Assembly: GCF_023149135.1 (NCBI RefSeq)
Contig: NZ_JAIWJX010000002.1
Span: forward strand, 1,674,001-1,738,000
DNA: 64,000 nt
Direction of reading: 5' to 3'
Source: Fictibacillus marinisediminis
Lineage (GTDB): Bacteria; Bacillota; Bacilli; Bacillales; Fictibacillaceae
Under the pieces are notes generated by a model, which had not been told where the DNA came from, made no database searches, and saw nothing but the letters and a program-made list of their open reading frames with translations. Positions 1 to 9,018 of the stretch are shown here, piece after piece. The number at the start of each line of letters is the position of its first letter. Within the stretch, counting starts at the first letter, position 1. The translations under genes were made by a program, and so were the position numbers.

Positions 1-1689
1 GGGATAAAAAGGCTTCATTCTTGCATCGATAATGATTGGTCCGCTGTATTTAATTTTATTTCGTACAACCTCACTTTTGGCGTAAAGATCATATGCTGGA
101 TCAAAACGCGTAAAGGCTGTCCATAAAAATTGGGATTGAGATGAGGCGATGGAGGCATCGTCCACTAAAAACACCAGCTGCCATTTATTAAGCTGCTGTT
201 CGCCAGCTTGAAGCAGTTTTTCACCAAATTCGGGTTCTTCTTCAAATGTTGGTCCAGAGACACATAAACAGCCTCCGCAATATGCCTGGACGTCATGAAT
301 TCCTGGAATGGTTCCACCTTCATATACTCTTTTTAGTTCTCGTACGGGCTCTCCTAGCCCTGTCATGATCGCTTTGCTGCCGGTGTTGAATTTTCGTCCT
401 GTATAATCCAGGGTATCCATGGATGTATCATGCAGGATCAGCAGATCACGCTCTGGCATGAATCTTTCTAACACCCCTTCGAGAAGCTGGGAGAAATCCT
501 GAAGATCCACTTCCTTATTGGTTACCATAAGAAATTTAGTTAATGTAAGCTGACCCTCACCCATGATTCTTAAAGCATGTGCGAGCCCTTCCTTATAATA
601 GGATTCTCGCACAACTGCACCTGCAAGGGCGTGAAAGCCTGTCTCTGCATAGGTCCACAATTGTTTAACGCCATTCATGACAACTGGAAACAGAGGGCTC
701 ATCAGTCGCTGCAGATATTCACCGATAAAGTAGTCTTCTTGTCTTGGCTTTCCAACCACTGTTGCGGGGTAGATGGCGTCTTTTCGTTTCCACATATGGT
801 TCACATTGAATACAGGGAAGTCGTGTGCCCATGAATAATAGCCGTAATGGTCACCAAAAGGCCCCTCGGGTTCCCTGATATGTGGTGGAACAACTCCTCC
901 AAATGCAAACTCTGCTTCAGCGATCAGCGGGTGGGAATAACCCGGCGCATGTGTAAGGTTTAGCTTGTCTCCCATCAGCATAGAGGAAAACATAAGCTCC
1001 GGAACTGCTTCAGGGAGCGGAGCAATTGCGCTGATCATTAGGGAAGGTGGCCCCCCAAGGAATAATGTTACTGGAAGCTCTTCGTTTTTTTGTTCAGCCG
1101 CATAGTGGTGGAAGCCGCCACCTTTATGAATCTGCCAGTGGATACCGGTTTTCTTTTCTTCTTTAATCTCGATTCTATACATTCCAAGATTATGCTCGTG
1201 TTTATCAGGATGTTCGGTGTAAACAAGAGGGAGCGTAACAAACGGGTTGCTGTCCATATGCCAGCCGGTTAAAGCAGGAAGCTTCTTCATGTTCACGTCA
1301 GCTGTGTAGGTTTCCATGATAGGAGCTTTTGCCGGTTTTACAGTTCTTGTGCCAATTTTCAGTACGTCTTTGATCATCCCTTTTTTTCCCCACAGTTTTG
1401 AAGCAGAAGGGGGGAGAAGGTCATCAATTGATGCGACGAGCTGCTTAACGAGAGCTTCCGGTTTAGGGCCGAAAGCCATATCTACACGGCGAATTGTTCC
1501 GAATAGATTGGTTACAACAGGGATATCACTGCCTTTAACATTCGTAAAAAGCAGGGCTGGCCCTTGTTCATCTATGACCCTGCGGTGAATTTCTGGGATT
1601 TCAAGGTATGGATCAACCTCGGCTTTTATTTCAATAATTTCATTTTCCTTTTTTAACTGCTGAATAAACGTTCGTAAATTAATATGCAT
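1..1689 (-). CDS. UbiD-family decarboxylase (partial, runs off left edge)
   Basis: The reading frame is open from an ATG at 1689 to the window edge (563 codons, no stop seen). It reads as a UbiD-family non-oxidative decarboxylase, an enzyme group that uses prenylated FMN to decarboxylate aromatic or unsaturated acids. Support comes from the N-terminal substrate loop with DIPVVTNLFGT, the block FGGVVPPHIREPEGPFGDHYGYY and the later GIHDVQAYCGGCLCVSGP segment. A GAGGTGGAG ribosome site lies just before the ATG. Its physiological substrate cannot be read from context. Family assignment is strong from motifs; the C-terminus is missing. Confidence 0.85.
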   Translation of the reverse strand, partial: MHINLRTFIQQLKKENEIIEIKAEVDPYLEIPEIHRRVIDEQGPALLFTNVKGSDIPVVTNLFGTIRRVDMAFGPKPEALVKQLVASIDDLLPPSASKLWGKKGMIKDVLKIGTRTVKPAKAPIMETYTADVNMKKLPALTGWHMDSNPFVTLPLVYTEHPDKHEHNLGMYRIEIKEEKKTGIHWQIHKGGGFHHYAAEQKNEELPVTLFLGGPPSLMISAIAPLPEAVPELMFSSMLMGDKLNLTHAPGYSHPLIAEAEFAFGGVVPPHIREPEGPFGDHYGYYSWAHDFPVFNVNHMWKRKDAIYPATVVGKPRQEDYFIGEYLQRLMSPLFPVVMNGVKQLWTYAETGFHALAGAVVRESYYKEGLAHALRIMGEGQLTLTKFLMVTNKEVDLQDFSQLLEGVLERFMPERDLLILHDTSMDTLDYTGRKFNTGSKAIMTGLGEPVRELKRVYEGGTIPGIHDVQAYCGGCLCVSGPTFEEEPEFGEKLLQAGEQQLNKWQLVFLVDDASIASSQSQFLWTAFTRFDPAYDLYAKSEVVRNKIKYSGPIIIDARMKPFYP

Positions 1690-1731
1690 GAATCTCCACC
1701 TCTAGTATGTATGATCTTCTTTTATCTTCAC

Positions 1732-1765
1732 AAAAAAACAACTTCTCGTAAAGTGGAAGTTGTTT
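1732..1765 (-). terminator. Rho-independent terminator
   Basis: AAACAACTTC and GAAGTTGTTT form a perfect stem, followed on the minus strand by a T tract. It overlaps the stop codon of the small membrane protein gene and ends that transcript. Confidence 0.75.
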
Positions 1766-1949
1766 ACCGGTTTCTTCTTAGTACGTTACTCCAATTGGAT
1801 TGAAAAGATTTCGAGTGGTCTACGAATTTAAAAACAGATCTCCCGCCGAATAATTTAAGTGAGAACCAATGTGCGAGTATACCCATAAAAGCAGTCAATC
1901 CGATGACAAAAACAGCGAGCAGGAGTAAATCACGGAAAAACATCACCAT
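1764..1949 (-). CDS. Small single-pass membrane protein
   Basis: A 61-residue protein with a hydrophobic stretch at about residues 7-30 and a basic, polar C-terminal tail ending RRNR. A GGAGGG ribosome site precedes the ATG at good spacing and a strong terminator follows the stop, so it is probably a real monocistronic gene. I do not recognise the family. It lies between the UbiD-like gene and yjbC. Function unknown; a membrane location is inferred from hydrophobicity. Confidence 0.6.
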   Translation of the reverse strand: MVMFFRDLLLLAVFVIGLTAFMGILAHWFSLKLFGGRSVFKFVDHSKSFQSNWSNVLRRNR

Positions 1950-2089
1950 CTAATCCCTCCATTGAAAAGGCATACATTTCCTCTTTATTGTATAAGATGT
2001 TTATCCCTTTGGAAAGAGGGAAAACTAAATCGAATTCTTTATACTCTCTCTATAACTAAATCATTTCAGTTAGGAGCTGGCAGGACAAA

Positions 2090-2653
2090 ATGAACTGGTA
2101 CGAAAAATTAAATCAATATTTCCCAATTGAAGAAATGAAATCTCAAGAACATATGGAACTCCTACTAGAAGACAAAGGAGATATTTATCATAAAGATGAA
2201 GGCCCCCATCATGTGCTGATGTATGTAGAACTGGATGATTTTATTTTCATTGATTATTTGTTCGTGTCTAAAGAATCACGCGGCCAGGGGCTGGGAAAGA
2301 CTTTGCTGAAAAAGCTTAAAGAAAAAGAAAAACCGATCATACTTGAAGTAGAACCCATTGACTATGAAGATACAGATACCGAAAAACGGCAGCGGTTCTA
2401 TCGGCGTGAAGGATTTAAGCATGCATCAAAGATTGGTTACAGAAGAAAGTCACTTGCTACTGATCAAGTGAATGAAATGGAGATTTTATATTGGGCTCCC
2501 AAAGGAGAAAGTGAAGAAAGTATTTATGAAAACATGAAAAAGACGTATAATGAGATACACACGTACAAAGATAAAGAATTGTACGGTAAAGCTTATCAGG
2601 ATGTAGCGGATGTGCTCACCTTTCAGCACGATAAAGACGCCATAACCGAGTAA
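2090..2653 (+). CDS. yjbC: GNAT-family acetyltransferase, YjbC-like
   Basis: A 187-residue GNAT acetyltransferase. The acetyl-CoA pyrophosphate loop is visible as RGQGLG at residues 64-69 inside the typical beta4-alpha3 segment. YjbC sits directly upstream of spx in Bacillus subtilis, and the same order is seen here, which supports the symbol. The substrate is unknown; the C-terminal 60 residues are charged and outside the core fold. A short basic ORF and then spx follow on the same strand. Assignment rests on family motif plus synteny. Confidence 0.85.
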   Translation: MNWYEKLNQYFPIEEMKSQEHMELLLEDKGDIYHKDEGPHHVLMYVELDDFIFIDYLFVSKESRGQGLGKTLLKKLKEKEKPIILEVEPIDYEDTDTEKRQRFYRREGFKHASKIGYRRKSLATDQVNEMEILYWAPKGESEESIYENMKKTYNEIHTYKDKELYGKAYQDVADVLTFQHDKDAITE

Positions 2654-2677
2654 TTTCTATGGCAAGGAGGTATCTGC

Positions 2678-2806
2678 ATGAAAGCCAAGGATAAGAAAAA
2701 ACAGAGTAAGCGAGAACTATTGAAAGAGATGTTGAGAAAGAATTTAAAAGGCTTATCCACGGGTCCGAAAAAAGGGCCGGCATCTCAATTCAAATCAATT
2801 GCATAA
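2678..2806 (+). CDS. Small basic protein (42 aa)
   Basis: A 42-codon ORF with an excellent AAGGAGG ribosome site 7 nt before its ATG, beginning 24 nt after yjbC. The product is very Lys/Arg rich, with KAKDKKKQSKRELLKEML at the N-terminus and GPKKGP near the end. No domain is recognisable. The ribosome site, spacing and position in the yjbC-spx interval argue that it is translated, probably with yjbC. Function unknown; a nucleic-acid or ribosome-binding role would be a guess from charge only. Confidence 0.6.
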   Translation: MKAKDKKKQSKRELLKEMLRKNLKGLSTGPKKGPASQFKSIA

Positions 2807-2967
2807 AGTGATTACGGGATGAAAATTTTTTCATCCTATTTCTTTTATGTTTTGTGAAACTTTTTTCGGGGTAATACGTCTATATAGATGGAACACATTG
2901 TTTTAGTTGGGTTGTATAAGTTTTATTACATTTTTGTGAAGACCTTTCTTGTTTAAAGAAAATGTAG

Positions 2968-2973
2968 TATAAT
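2968..2973 (+). promoter_or_regulatory. Probable spx promoter -10 box
   Basis: A perfect TATAAT lies about 70 nt before the spx start codon in a very AT-rich stretch. The -35 match is poor (TTTCTT at 17-bp spacing), so this could be an activator-dependent or alternative promoter. Sequence match only. Confidence 0.4.
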
Positions 2974-3043
2974 AAAAAATATGATTTAATAACTATTTTA
3001 AAGTAGGGGTTAAATCAGTAGGATGGGGAAGGAGAAGATCCAT

Positions 3044-3439
3044 ATGGTTACTTTATTTACTTCGCCGAGTTGTACATCTTGTCGTAAGGCAAAAGCGTGG
3101 TTAAAAGAGAATGACATTCCATACCAAGAAAGAAATATTTTTTCCGAGCCTTTGAGCATCGAGGAAGTAAAACAAATCCTTCGTATGACTGAGGATGGAA
3201 CGGATGAAATTATTTCAACCCGTTCAAAAACATTTCAGGAATTAAACTTGAATGTCGAGACGATGCCTCTACAGGATCTGTATCAGCTTATCGCAGATAA
3301 CCCTGGGCTTTTAAGACGGCCGATTATCATGGATGAAAAACGACTCCAGGTAGGCTATAATGAAGATGAAATCAGAAGGTTTTTACCTAGAAAAGTCCGT
3401 ACGTATCAATTGCTCGAAGCACAGCGTATGGTTAATTAA
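3044..3439 (+). CDS. spx: Transcriptional regulator Spx
   Basis: Spx, an ArsC-like protein that binds the RNA polymerase alpha C-terminal domain and activates thiol-stress genes. From the ATG at 3044 the protein is 131 residues with the redox switch C10-T-S-C13, G52 (alpha contact) and R92, as in the family. I chose 3044 over an upstream in-frame ATG at 3023 because GGAAGGAG sits just before it and known Spx proteins start MVTL. It is convergent with yjbE and shares a terminator with it. MecA's neighbour position and YjbH downstream (its proteolytic adaptor) fit the conserved stress-regulation locus. Confidence 0.97.
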   Translation: MVTLFTSPSCTSCRKAKAWLKENDIPYQERNIFSEPLSIEEVKQILRMTEDGTDEIISTRSKTFQELNLNVETMPLQDLYQLIADNPGLLRRPIIMDEKRLQVGYNEDEIRRFLPRKVRTYQLLEAQRMVN

Positions 3440-3478
3440 AAAAGCTTCTACAGATTAAGTTCTGTAGAAGCTTTTTTT
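3438..3478. terminator. Bidirectional terminator between spx and yjbE
   Basis: AAGCTTCTACAGA and TCTGTAGAAGCTT form a 13-bp stem with an A tract on the left and a T tract on the right, so it can end transcription from both convergent genes. Confidence 0.9.
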
Positions 3479-3487
3479 ATCAATCAT

Positions 3488-4162
3488 TTAATGTTTTCCG
3501 GTCCTACCCGATTTTGAAAGAACGCCTGCAGCAATCACTCCGATTACGATAATGATGCTGAATGCGGATTTGATGTGGGGGCTGGACAGGAACAAAGGCT
3601 GAAGTTCTTTTTCCGAACAGATCATACCGGCCGCTGTGTAGGCAAGAATACCAGCGCCGATATAAATCAGGATTGAAAAGCGTTCCATCATATGAAGGAT
3701 GGCCTTGCTTCCCCATATAATAATAGGTACAGAGATGATAAGACCGATCACGACGAGCTGAACCGATCCATGTGAAGCACCGGCAATAGCCAGTACATTA
3801 TCAAGGCCCATTGCAATATCTGCTACAACAATGGTTCGGATGGCGCTGATCAACGACATGCCTGGTTTAATATTATTGCCGTTTTCATCATGAACCAGCA
3901 GCTGGTAGGCGATGTATATTAACAGAACTCCCCCTGTCAGGTAAAGAAGGGGAATCTTGAGCAGATAGACCACAAGAATGGTTAAGATGATTCTGACGAT
4001 GATTGCGAGGCCTGTCCCAATAAAAATCGCTTTATTTCTTTGATGCTCAGGCAAATTACGGCTGGCCAGAGCGATTACAATCGCATTATCTCCCCCAAGC
4101 AGAATATCAATGGCGATGATCTGTAAGAGGGATATGAGGAAATCTGCTTCCACGAATGCCAA
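3488..4162 (-). CDS. yjbE: TerC-family membrane protein, YjbE-like
   Basis: A 224-residue polytopic membrane protein of the TerC family, whose Bacillus members are linked to manganese export and metalation of secreted proteins. Two acidic membrane motifs are visible: LLGGDNA in the first helix and MGLDNV midway, which in the family line the ion path. About seven hydrophobic segments can be counted. The gene is divergent from mecA and convergent with spx, as yjbE is in B. subtilis. AAAGGGG precedes the ATG. The exact ion is inferred from family knowledge, not from this sequence. Confidence 0.88.
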   Translation of the reverse strand: MAFVEADFLISLLQIIAIDILLGGDNAIVIALASRNLPEHQRNKAIFIGTGLAIIVRIILTILVVYLLKIPLLYLTGGVLLIYIAYQLLVHDENGNNIKPGMSLISAIRTIVVADIAMGLDNVLAIAGASHGSVQLVVIGLIISVPIIIWGSKAILHMMERFSILIYIGAGILAYTAAGMICSEKELQPLFLSSPHIKSAFSIIIVIGVIAAGVLSKSGRTGKH

Positions 4163-4466
4163 CCCCTTTCAAGTGCTAAACGGGACTATGTATGTTAAAA
4201 TGTACAAAACTTCTTTCAAATAAAGACCATTTATTTTTCCGAAAAGTCATTTAATCGTTAAAAGAACCCGATTAATCTAAAAAAAAGGGCAAAAAAATGG
4301 TCAGCATTTTTATTTCCAACTTCGATGTTTTGTCATAGAATAGAAGTACAAGAATGAGCCAGCTTTGGATTGAATTTTCTTTTTTTAGGGAAAAGTGACA
4401 ATACATCATACCCAGGGGAAATTATCCCTTCATAGGTTACAATACGGTTAGAAGGGAGAGAACGAA
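4163..4466. other. Divergent intergenic region yjbE/mecA
   Basis: About 300 bp without a gene, AT-rich. It must contain promoters for both divergent genes; no pair of -35/-10 boxes is convincing by eye, though TAGAAT at 4338 could serve mecA. No repeat or strong hairpin was seen. Confidence 0.4.
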
Positions 4467-5141
4467 ATGGAAATAGAAAGAGTCAATGAATTTACAATTA
4501 AATTTTTCATAACGTATAGAGATATCGAAGACCGAGGTTTTGATCGTGAGGAAATCTGGTCCGACCGTGAGCGGGGGGAAGAATTGTTCTGGGAAATGAT
4601 GGACGAAGCCCACCAGCAGGAACAGTTTCCTTTAGAGGGTCCGCTTTGGATTCAGGTGCAAGCCATGGATAAAGGACTGGAGATTATTGTAACTAGAGCA
4701 CAGATGTCAAAAGACGGCACCAAGCTTGAATTGCCTCTAGGTGATGAAAAAATCGATCTTCCTGTTGATAAAAATATCGAAAAGATGCTTGATCAGCAGT
4801 TTACGCCAGATGATCAAGAGGAAGCTGAAGATATTGAACTTGCAGACGAAGATTATTTGTCATTTCTGTTAATCTTCAGTGATTTTGAAGATATGATCAT
4901 GTTATCCCACAACATTGACAGTTCTTTATTCGCAAATTCCCTTTATCACTTTGATAATAAGTATTACTTGTATGTTACGTTCAATCCAGAAACAACGGAT
5001 AGGGAGCAGGATGATTTATTATCTCAGCTGCTCGAATATGGCACAGATTCTGATGCATCCATCCATCGAATTCAAGAGTACGGAAAACAGATTATTGCTG
5101 AGCGGGCCCTTGAAGACATTTCGGCTCACTTTACATTGTAA
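4467..5141 (+). CDS. mecA: Adaptor protein MecA
   Basis: MecA targets ComK and other substrates to the ClpC-ClpP protease and activates ClpC assembly. The 224-residue product has the N-terminal substrate-binding domain (MEIERVNEFTIKFFITYRDIEDRGF), an acidic linker around residues 105-130 (DDQEEAEDIELADEDY) and the C-terminal ClpC-binding domain from about residue 130. Length matches the family. AGAAGGGAG precedes the ATG. A terminator follows closely, so it is probably monocistronic. Position next to yjbE and coiA is as in Bacillus subtilis. Confidence 0.95.
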   Translation: MEIERVNEFTIKFFITYRDIEDRGFDREEIWSDRERGEELFWEMMDEAHQQEQFPLEGPLWIQVQAMDKGLEIIVTRAQMSKDGTKLELPLGDEKIDLPVDKNIEKMLDQQFTPDDQEEAEDIELADEDYLSFLLIFSDFEDMIMLSHNIDSSLFANSLYHFDNKYYLYVTFNPETTDREQDDLLSQLLEYGTDSDASIHRIQEYGKQIIAERALEDISAHFTL

Positions 5142-5146
5142 GCACG

Positions 5147-5178
5147 CACCGATTTCATTACTTGGAATCGGTGTTTTT
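5147..5178 (+). terminator. mecA terminator
   Basis: CACCGATT and AATCGGTG form an 8-bp stem followed by TTTTTATTTT, 6 nt after the mecA stop codon. Confidence 0.85.
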
Positions 5179-5252
5179 ATTTTGAAAAAAGCCAGTTCCC
5201 TGTTTAATCCAACAAGAGCTGGAGCTGGACAATATATCTATGCAGCTCATTG

Positions 5253-5281
5253 AAAAAAAACAGACGATGATCGCCTGTTTT
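5253..5281 (-). terminator. Terminator of the small 5.3-kb gene
   Basis: On the minus strand AAACAGGC pairs with the CGTCTGTTT side and runs into a tract of eight T. It follows the stop codon of the 5280-5483 gene. Confidence 0.75.
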
Positions 5282-5483
5282 ACTTTACTAGCTTCCATTG
5301 ATGCTGCCGATTACGGGTTTTGGTCTCGCCGCCGTGTGAAATTTCTATTGTGTAAGGTTTTAGTTCAGGAAACGGTGAACCTTCTTGAAGTTCCACACGC
5401 TGTCCTCTTTTTACTTTGCCGCCGCCATGGCCTGCTTCAGCATACGTCCCGTTAACGTTTACGGTTTCTCCGGATTTAAACAT
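5280..5483 (-). CDS. Small YjzC-like protein
   Basis: A 67-residue protein. The pattern FKSGETV..NGTYAE near the N-terminus, then KVKRGQRVELQEGSPFPEL, weakly resembles the small YjzC proteins of Bacillus (an FxxGxxxPxxGxY start and an L..GdxFP block), but the match is from memory and not certain. The ATG at 5483 is preferred to one at 5489 because AAAGAGGGT lies 6 nt before it and abuts the other. The gene stands alone between mecA and coiA with its own terminator. Function unknown. Confidence 0.65.
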   Translation of the reverse strand: MFKSGETVNVNGTYAEAGHGGGKVKRGQRVELQEGSPFPELKPYTIEISHGGETKTRNRQHQWKLVK

Positions 5484-5635
5484 GATCATACCCTCTTTCT
5501 TTGTTCATATTTAAGCGACTGATAGTCTGACAAATATAGTATAGCCATACATGAAAATATTTCCACACTAAATCAACCATCTTCTTGAAAATGGGATTTC
5601 TTTACCATAAAATAAAAGAAAAAAGAGGTGATGCT

Positions 5636-6856
5636 ATGCTTGTTGCCCATACGAGCACAGGTAAAAGAATCAGTCTTCATACCGGCTACTCGAAAGAAGA
5701 ACTGAGGTCTATTCAAAAAAGCAGCGGTTTTTATTGTCCCCAATGCAATGAAAAAGTTCAGATTAAAGCGGGAAACAAGAAGATCTGGCATTTTTCACAC
5801 GTTCCCGGTGTTACCAATTGTACTTTATCAAGGGGAGAATCAATGTACCATCTGCTCGGCAAAAAGCTCTTGTATGAACATGTCATTAAGGAATTTCCCA
5901 ATGCACTTCTGGAACCATTCTTTCCGGATATCTTCCAGCGCCCCGATATATGGATACCACCCCAGATTCCCATAGAGTTTCAATGCTCTGCTATTCCATC
6001 TCCCATTTTGATTGAAAGATCCAAAGGCTACATCAGCAGGGGAATGACCCCTTTTTGGATCCTCGGTAAGAAAAGGCTTAAAACACTAAGTTCCACTACT
6101 TTTCAGATCTCATCATTTGATTGGCTGACCGCCCGAATTTCTTCTGTTAACCACTTGCCCTCACTTTATTACTTCTGTCCTGTTGAAGCAAAAGTGTATC
6201 ATCTCTCCTCCATTGTTCCTGTTACATCAACAAGAGTGTATGGAAAGCTTGATTCATATCCCCTATGTGAATATTCCTTTCAAACTCCTCATCATCTTCA
6301 ACCATCAAAAAGAGATTCCCCATTGTTTCAAGTTAAATCCTGGCTGAACGCAAAAAAACAATGGAGACTCCACGCCTTTAAACAAAACCATCAAACCTAC
6401 CGCCAACTGAAAATCCTCTTTCTTAAAAATCATTCAACGCTTACTTACTTTCCTTCTGAAGCAGGGATGCCTGTCCCTTTTGCTTATACTCTTCAGGAAC
6501 CTTCATTTATATGGCAGTCATATGTGCTGCTGAACTCCATCATTCCTGTACAGATTGGAGAATCCTTTCAGTTCTCCAGCGTATTTAACCATATGAAATG
6601 GCTTATCCATAAGAAAATAATAACTCTGCGGGAACTGCCGCTTATTACAGATGTACATTATTCATTTGCTGTCATGCATTATCTTAACCTGCTTTGCTAT
6701 TATGGGATCATTAAACGAGTTGGAAAAAAAGAGTTTGTAAAGATCAGAGACCCCGTTTTCCCAAATACGATGGATCAGGCATTAGCCAATGATTTTATTT
6801 TAATGGAGTCAGGGGTAAAACATGGTGTGAATATTCTGTTTTCTGGTAAAATGTAG
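5636..6856 (+). CDS. coiA: Competence protein CoiA
   Basis: CoiA is a competence-induced protein needed for efficient transformation, with a nuclease-like fold. From the ATG at 5636 (AAGAGGTG 5 nt upstream) the product is 406 residues, starting MLVAHTSTGK as in the family; an upstream in-frame TTG at 5585 lacks a ribosome site. A zinc finger half is seen at C34-P-Q-C37 and the PD-(D/E)xK-like nuclease core at RPD (102-104) and EFQCS (114-118). It lies between mecA and pepF as in B. subtilis. I could not identify clean ComK boxes upstream. Confidence 0.9.
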   Translation: MLVAHTSTGKRISLHTGYSKEELRSIQKSSGFYCPQCNEKVQIKAGNKKIWHFSHVPGVTNCTLSRGESMYHLLGKKLLYEHVIKEFPNALLEPFFPDIFQRPDIWIPPQIPIEFQCSAIPSPILIERSKGYISRGMTPFWILGKKRLKTLSSTTFQISSFDWLTARISSVNHLPSLYYFCPVEAKVYHLSSIVPVTSTRVYGKLDSYPLCEYSFQTPHHLQPSKRDSPLFQVKSWLNAKKQWRLHAFKQNHQTYRQLKILFLKNHSTLTYFPSEAGMPVPFAYTLQEPSFIWQSYVLLNSIIPVQIGESFQFSSVFNHMKWLIHKKIITLRELPLITDVHYSFAVMHYLNLLCYYGIIKRVGKKEFVKIRDPVFPNTMDQALANDFILMESGVKHGVNILFSGKM

Positions 6857-6890
6857 GTATGTACGAAATTTAAGCAGGAGGTGCCGCTGC

Positions 6891-8708
6891 ATGGCTCAAA
6901 CAAAATCAAAATCTCTTCCGAAACGAGAAGAATTATTACAGCAGGATACATGGGATCTTGAAGCCGTTTACGCAACAAATGACAAGTGGGAAGAAGAATT
7001 CAATGAAGTGAAAGGCCTGTTGCCTGAATTGAAGGAATTTCAAGGAAAACTTGGCGAATCGGCAGAAACGCTCTATCATTACTTTCAAAAACAGGACGAG
7101 CTCACAAAAAAGCTTGGGAAGCTCTATACATACGCCCATATGCGGTACGATCAAGATACAACAAACTCTTTTTACCAAGGATTGAATGACCGGGCATCAA
7201 ATCTAGCGACTCAGGTAAGCAGTTCTTTATCATTTGCTGTACCGGAAATTCTGTCGTTGCCCGAGGAGACCATTCAAACCTATGTTAAAGAGTATAAAGA
7301 ACTTGCCTTATACAAGCATGCCTTGGATGAAATCAACCGCCAGCGGCCGCATGTTCTTTCTAAAGAGGAAGAAGCTCTTCTGGCTGATGTCAGTGAAGTG
7401 ACGGCAAGTGCCAGTACCACATTCGGAATGCTCAACAATGCCGACCTTAAATTTCCTGAAATCAAAGATGAGAACGGAGATGAAGTCGAGGTTACACATG
7501 GCAGATACATCCGGTTTCTGGAAAGCAGCGACCGACGTGTAAGGGAAGATGCGTTTAAAGCTGTTTATGGAACGTATGATAAATTCAAAAATACGTTTGC
7601 AAGCACGCTGGCAGGTACCGTGAAAAAAGATAACTTTTTTGCCAGGACAAGAAAGTTTGAATCTGCAAGGCAGGCGGCATTAGACAGCAATAATATTCCT
7701 GAAGAAGTGTATGAAAATCTCGTTAAAACAGTGAATGACCATCTTCATCTGCTTCATCGTTATGTCGACATCCGTAAGCGGGCACTGAATGTAGATGAAC
7801 TTCATATGTACGATCTGTATACACCGCTAGTTCAGGATGTGAAGATGGAGGTTCCTTATAAGGAAGCGAAAAACCTTGTGTTGGAAAGCTTGAAGCCGAT
7901 GGGCGACGAGTATGTGGGTATCGTGAAAGAGGGCTTGGAAAAGCGCTGGATTGATGTACATGAAAATGCAGGGAAACGAAGCGGAGCCTATTCATCTGGA
8001 GCATACGGGACGATGCCTTATATCTTGCTGAACTGGCAGGACAATGTTAATAACCTGTTTACATTGACACATGAAATCGGGCACTCGGTTCACAGCTATT
8101 ATACGAGAGAATATCAGCCATATCCTTATGCGGATTATTCCATCTTTGTCGCTGAAGTAGCTTCTACCTGTAATGAAGCGCTGTTAAATCACTACATGTT
8201 AAATAAAACAAAAGATAAGCAGGAAAAGCTTTACTTGTTGAATCACCACTTGGAAGGCTTCAGGGGGACGGTATTCCGTCAGACCATGTTTGCAGAATTT
8301 GAACAAGCTATCCATGTTAAGGCAGCAAACGGTGAGCCATTAACACCAGAACTTCTCACCAAGATTTATTACGATCTAAATCTGAAATATTTTGGTGAGA
8401 ATGTGGTGATCGATAAAGAGATCGGCCTGGAATGGTCAAGGATTCCACATTTCTATTACAATTTCTATGTGTATCAATACGCTACTGGCTTCAGTGCGGC
8501 AGCCTCTCTTTCAAAACAGATCCTGGAAGAAGGAGAAAGTGCAGTTTCCCGTTACATTGACTTCTTAAAAGCCGGAAGCTCTGATTATCCAATTGAAGTG
8601 CTGAAAAAAGCAGGAGTTGATATGACGACGTCTAAACCGATTGAGGATGCATTAAAAGTGTTTGAAGAAATTCTGGATGAGATGGAAGACTTGTTATTTG
8701 AGAAATAA
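6891..8708 (+). CDS. pepF: Oligoendopeptidase F (M3 family)
   Basis: PepF, a cytoplasmic zinc oligopeptidase of the M3 thimet family. The 605-residue length matches Bacillus PepF (YjbG). The zinc site HEIGH is at residues 394-398, and the downstream glutamate helix with FVAEVASTCNEALL supplies the third ligand. The N-terminal all-helical domain (residues 1-200) is typical. GCAGGAGGTG precedes the ATG. It follows coiA by 34 nt and may be cotranscribed; a strong terminator follows. In Bacillus, PepF overproduction affects sporulation signalling peptides. Confidence 0.95.
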   Translation: MAQTKSKSLPKREELLQQDTWDLEAVYATNDKWEEEFNEVKGLLPELKEFQGKLGESAETLYHYFQKQDELTKKLGKLYTYAHMRYDQDTTNSFYQGLNDRASNLATQVSSSLSFAVPEILSLPEETIQTYVKEYKELALYKHALDEINRQRPHVLSKEEEALLADVSEVTASASTTFGMLNNADLKFPEIKDENGDEVEVTHGRYIRFLESSDRRVREDAFKAVYGTYDKFKNTFASTLAGTVKKDNFFARTRKFESARQAALDSNNIPEEVYENLVKTVNDHLHLLHRYVDIRKRALNVDELHMYDLYTPLVQDVKMEVPYKEAKNLVLESLKPMGDEYVGIVKEGLEKRWIDVHENAGKRSGAYSSGAYGTMPYILLNWQDNVNNLFTLTHEIGHSVHSYYTREYQPYPYADYSIFVAEVASTCNEALLNHYMLNKTKDKQEKLYLLNHHLEGFRGTVFRQTMFAEFEQAIHVKAANGEPLTPELLTKIYYDLNLKYFGENVVIDKEIGLEWSRIPHFYYNFYVYQYATGFSAAASLSKQILEEGESAVSRYIDFLKAGSSDYPIEVLKKAGVDMTTSKPIEDALKVFEEILDEMEDLLFEK

Positions 8709-8715
8709 AAACAAG

Positions 8716-8756
8716 AGGAGCTCTTTATCGGTTAGACCGGTAAAGAGCTCCTTTAA
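8716..8756. terminator. pepF terminator (possibly bidirectional)
   Basis: AGGAGCTCTTTA and TAAAGAGCTCCT form a 12-bp stem with an inner CGGT/ACCG extension. The right side ends in TTTAATT and the minus-strand side in CTTGTTTTT, so it may also serve the convergent small gene. Confidence 0.85.
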
Positions 8757-8935
8757 TTGTGAAAGGGTCTTTTCAATTTGTTTCGGTAATTGATACATAA
8801 CATGAAAAGAAGGATGGAAAGAAATAGCAAGGGAACGGATAAAGCAAGAGAAATCATTTTTAACAATGAAAGGAGAAAAAAATAAAAGCAGCCGGCAATA
8901 AACAATAGGGACATCGTGAATAAGAACAAATACAT
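8753..8935 (-). CDS. Small two-helix membrane protein
   Basis: A 60-residue protein that is almost entirely hydrophobic: two membrane helices at about residues 2-22 and 27-47, then a basic tail (NYRNKLKRPFHN). The ATG at 8935 is chosen because AAGGAGG lies 6 nt before it; an ATG 30 nt upstream has no ribosome site. It sits in the pepF-yjbH interval on the yjbH strand but beyond the yjbH terminator. Family not recognised. Confidence 0.6.
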   Translation of the reverse strand: MYLFLFTMSLLFIAGCFYFFLLSLLKMISLALSVPLLFLSILLFMLCINYRNKLKRPFHN

Positions 8936-8983
8936 GGCGACCCTCCTTGTCTCCATTGTATTCACCCCGTTAAGCCGCTATTC

Positions 8984-9016
8984 AAAAAAGACGAACCTAT
9001 ATGGGAAAGGTTCGTC
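8984..9016 (-). terminator. yjbI-yjbH operon terminator
   Basis: GACGAACCT and AGGTTCGTC form a perfect 9-bp stem running into TTTTTT on the minus strand, immediately after the yjbH stop. Confidence 0.9.
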
Positions 9017-9018
9017 AG

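Noticed and set aside
5500..5636. ComK box upstream of coiA
   Set aside because: AAAATGGGATTTC and AAAATATTTCC are only partial AAAA-N5-TTTT matches and do not show the paired spacing.
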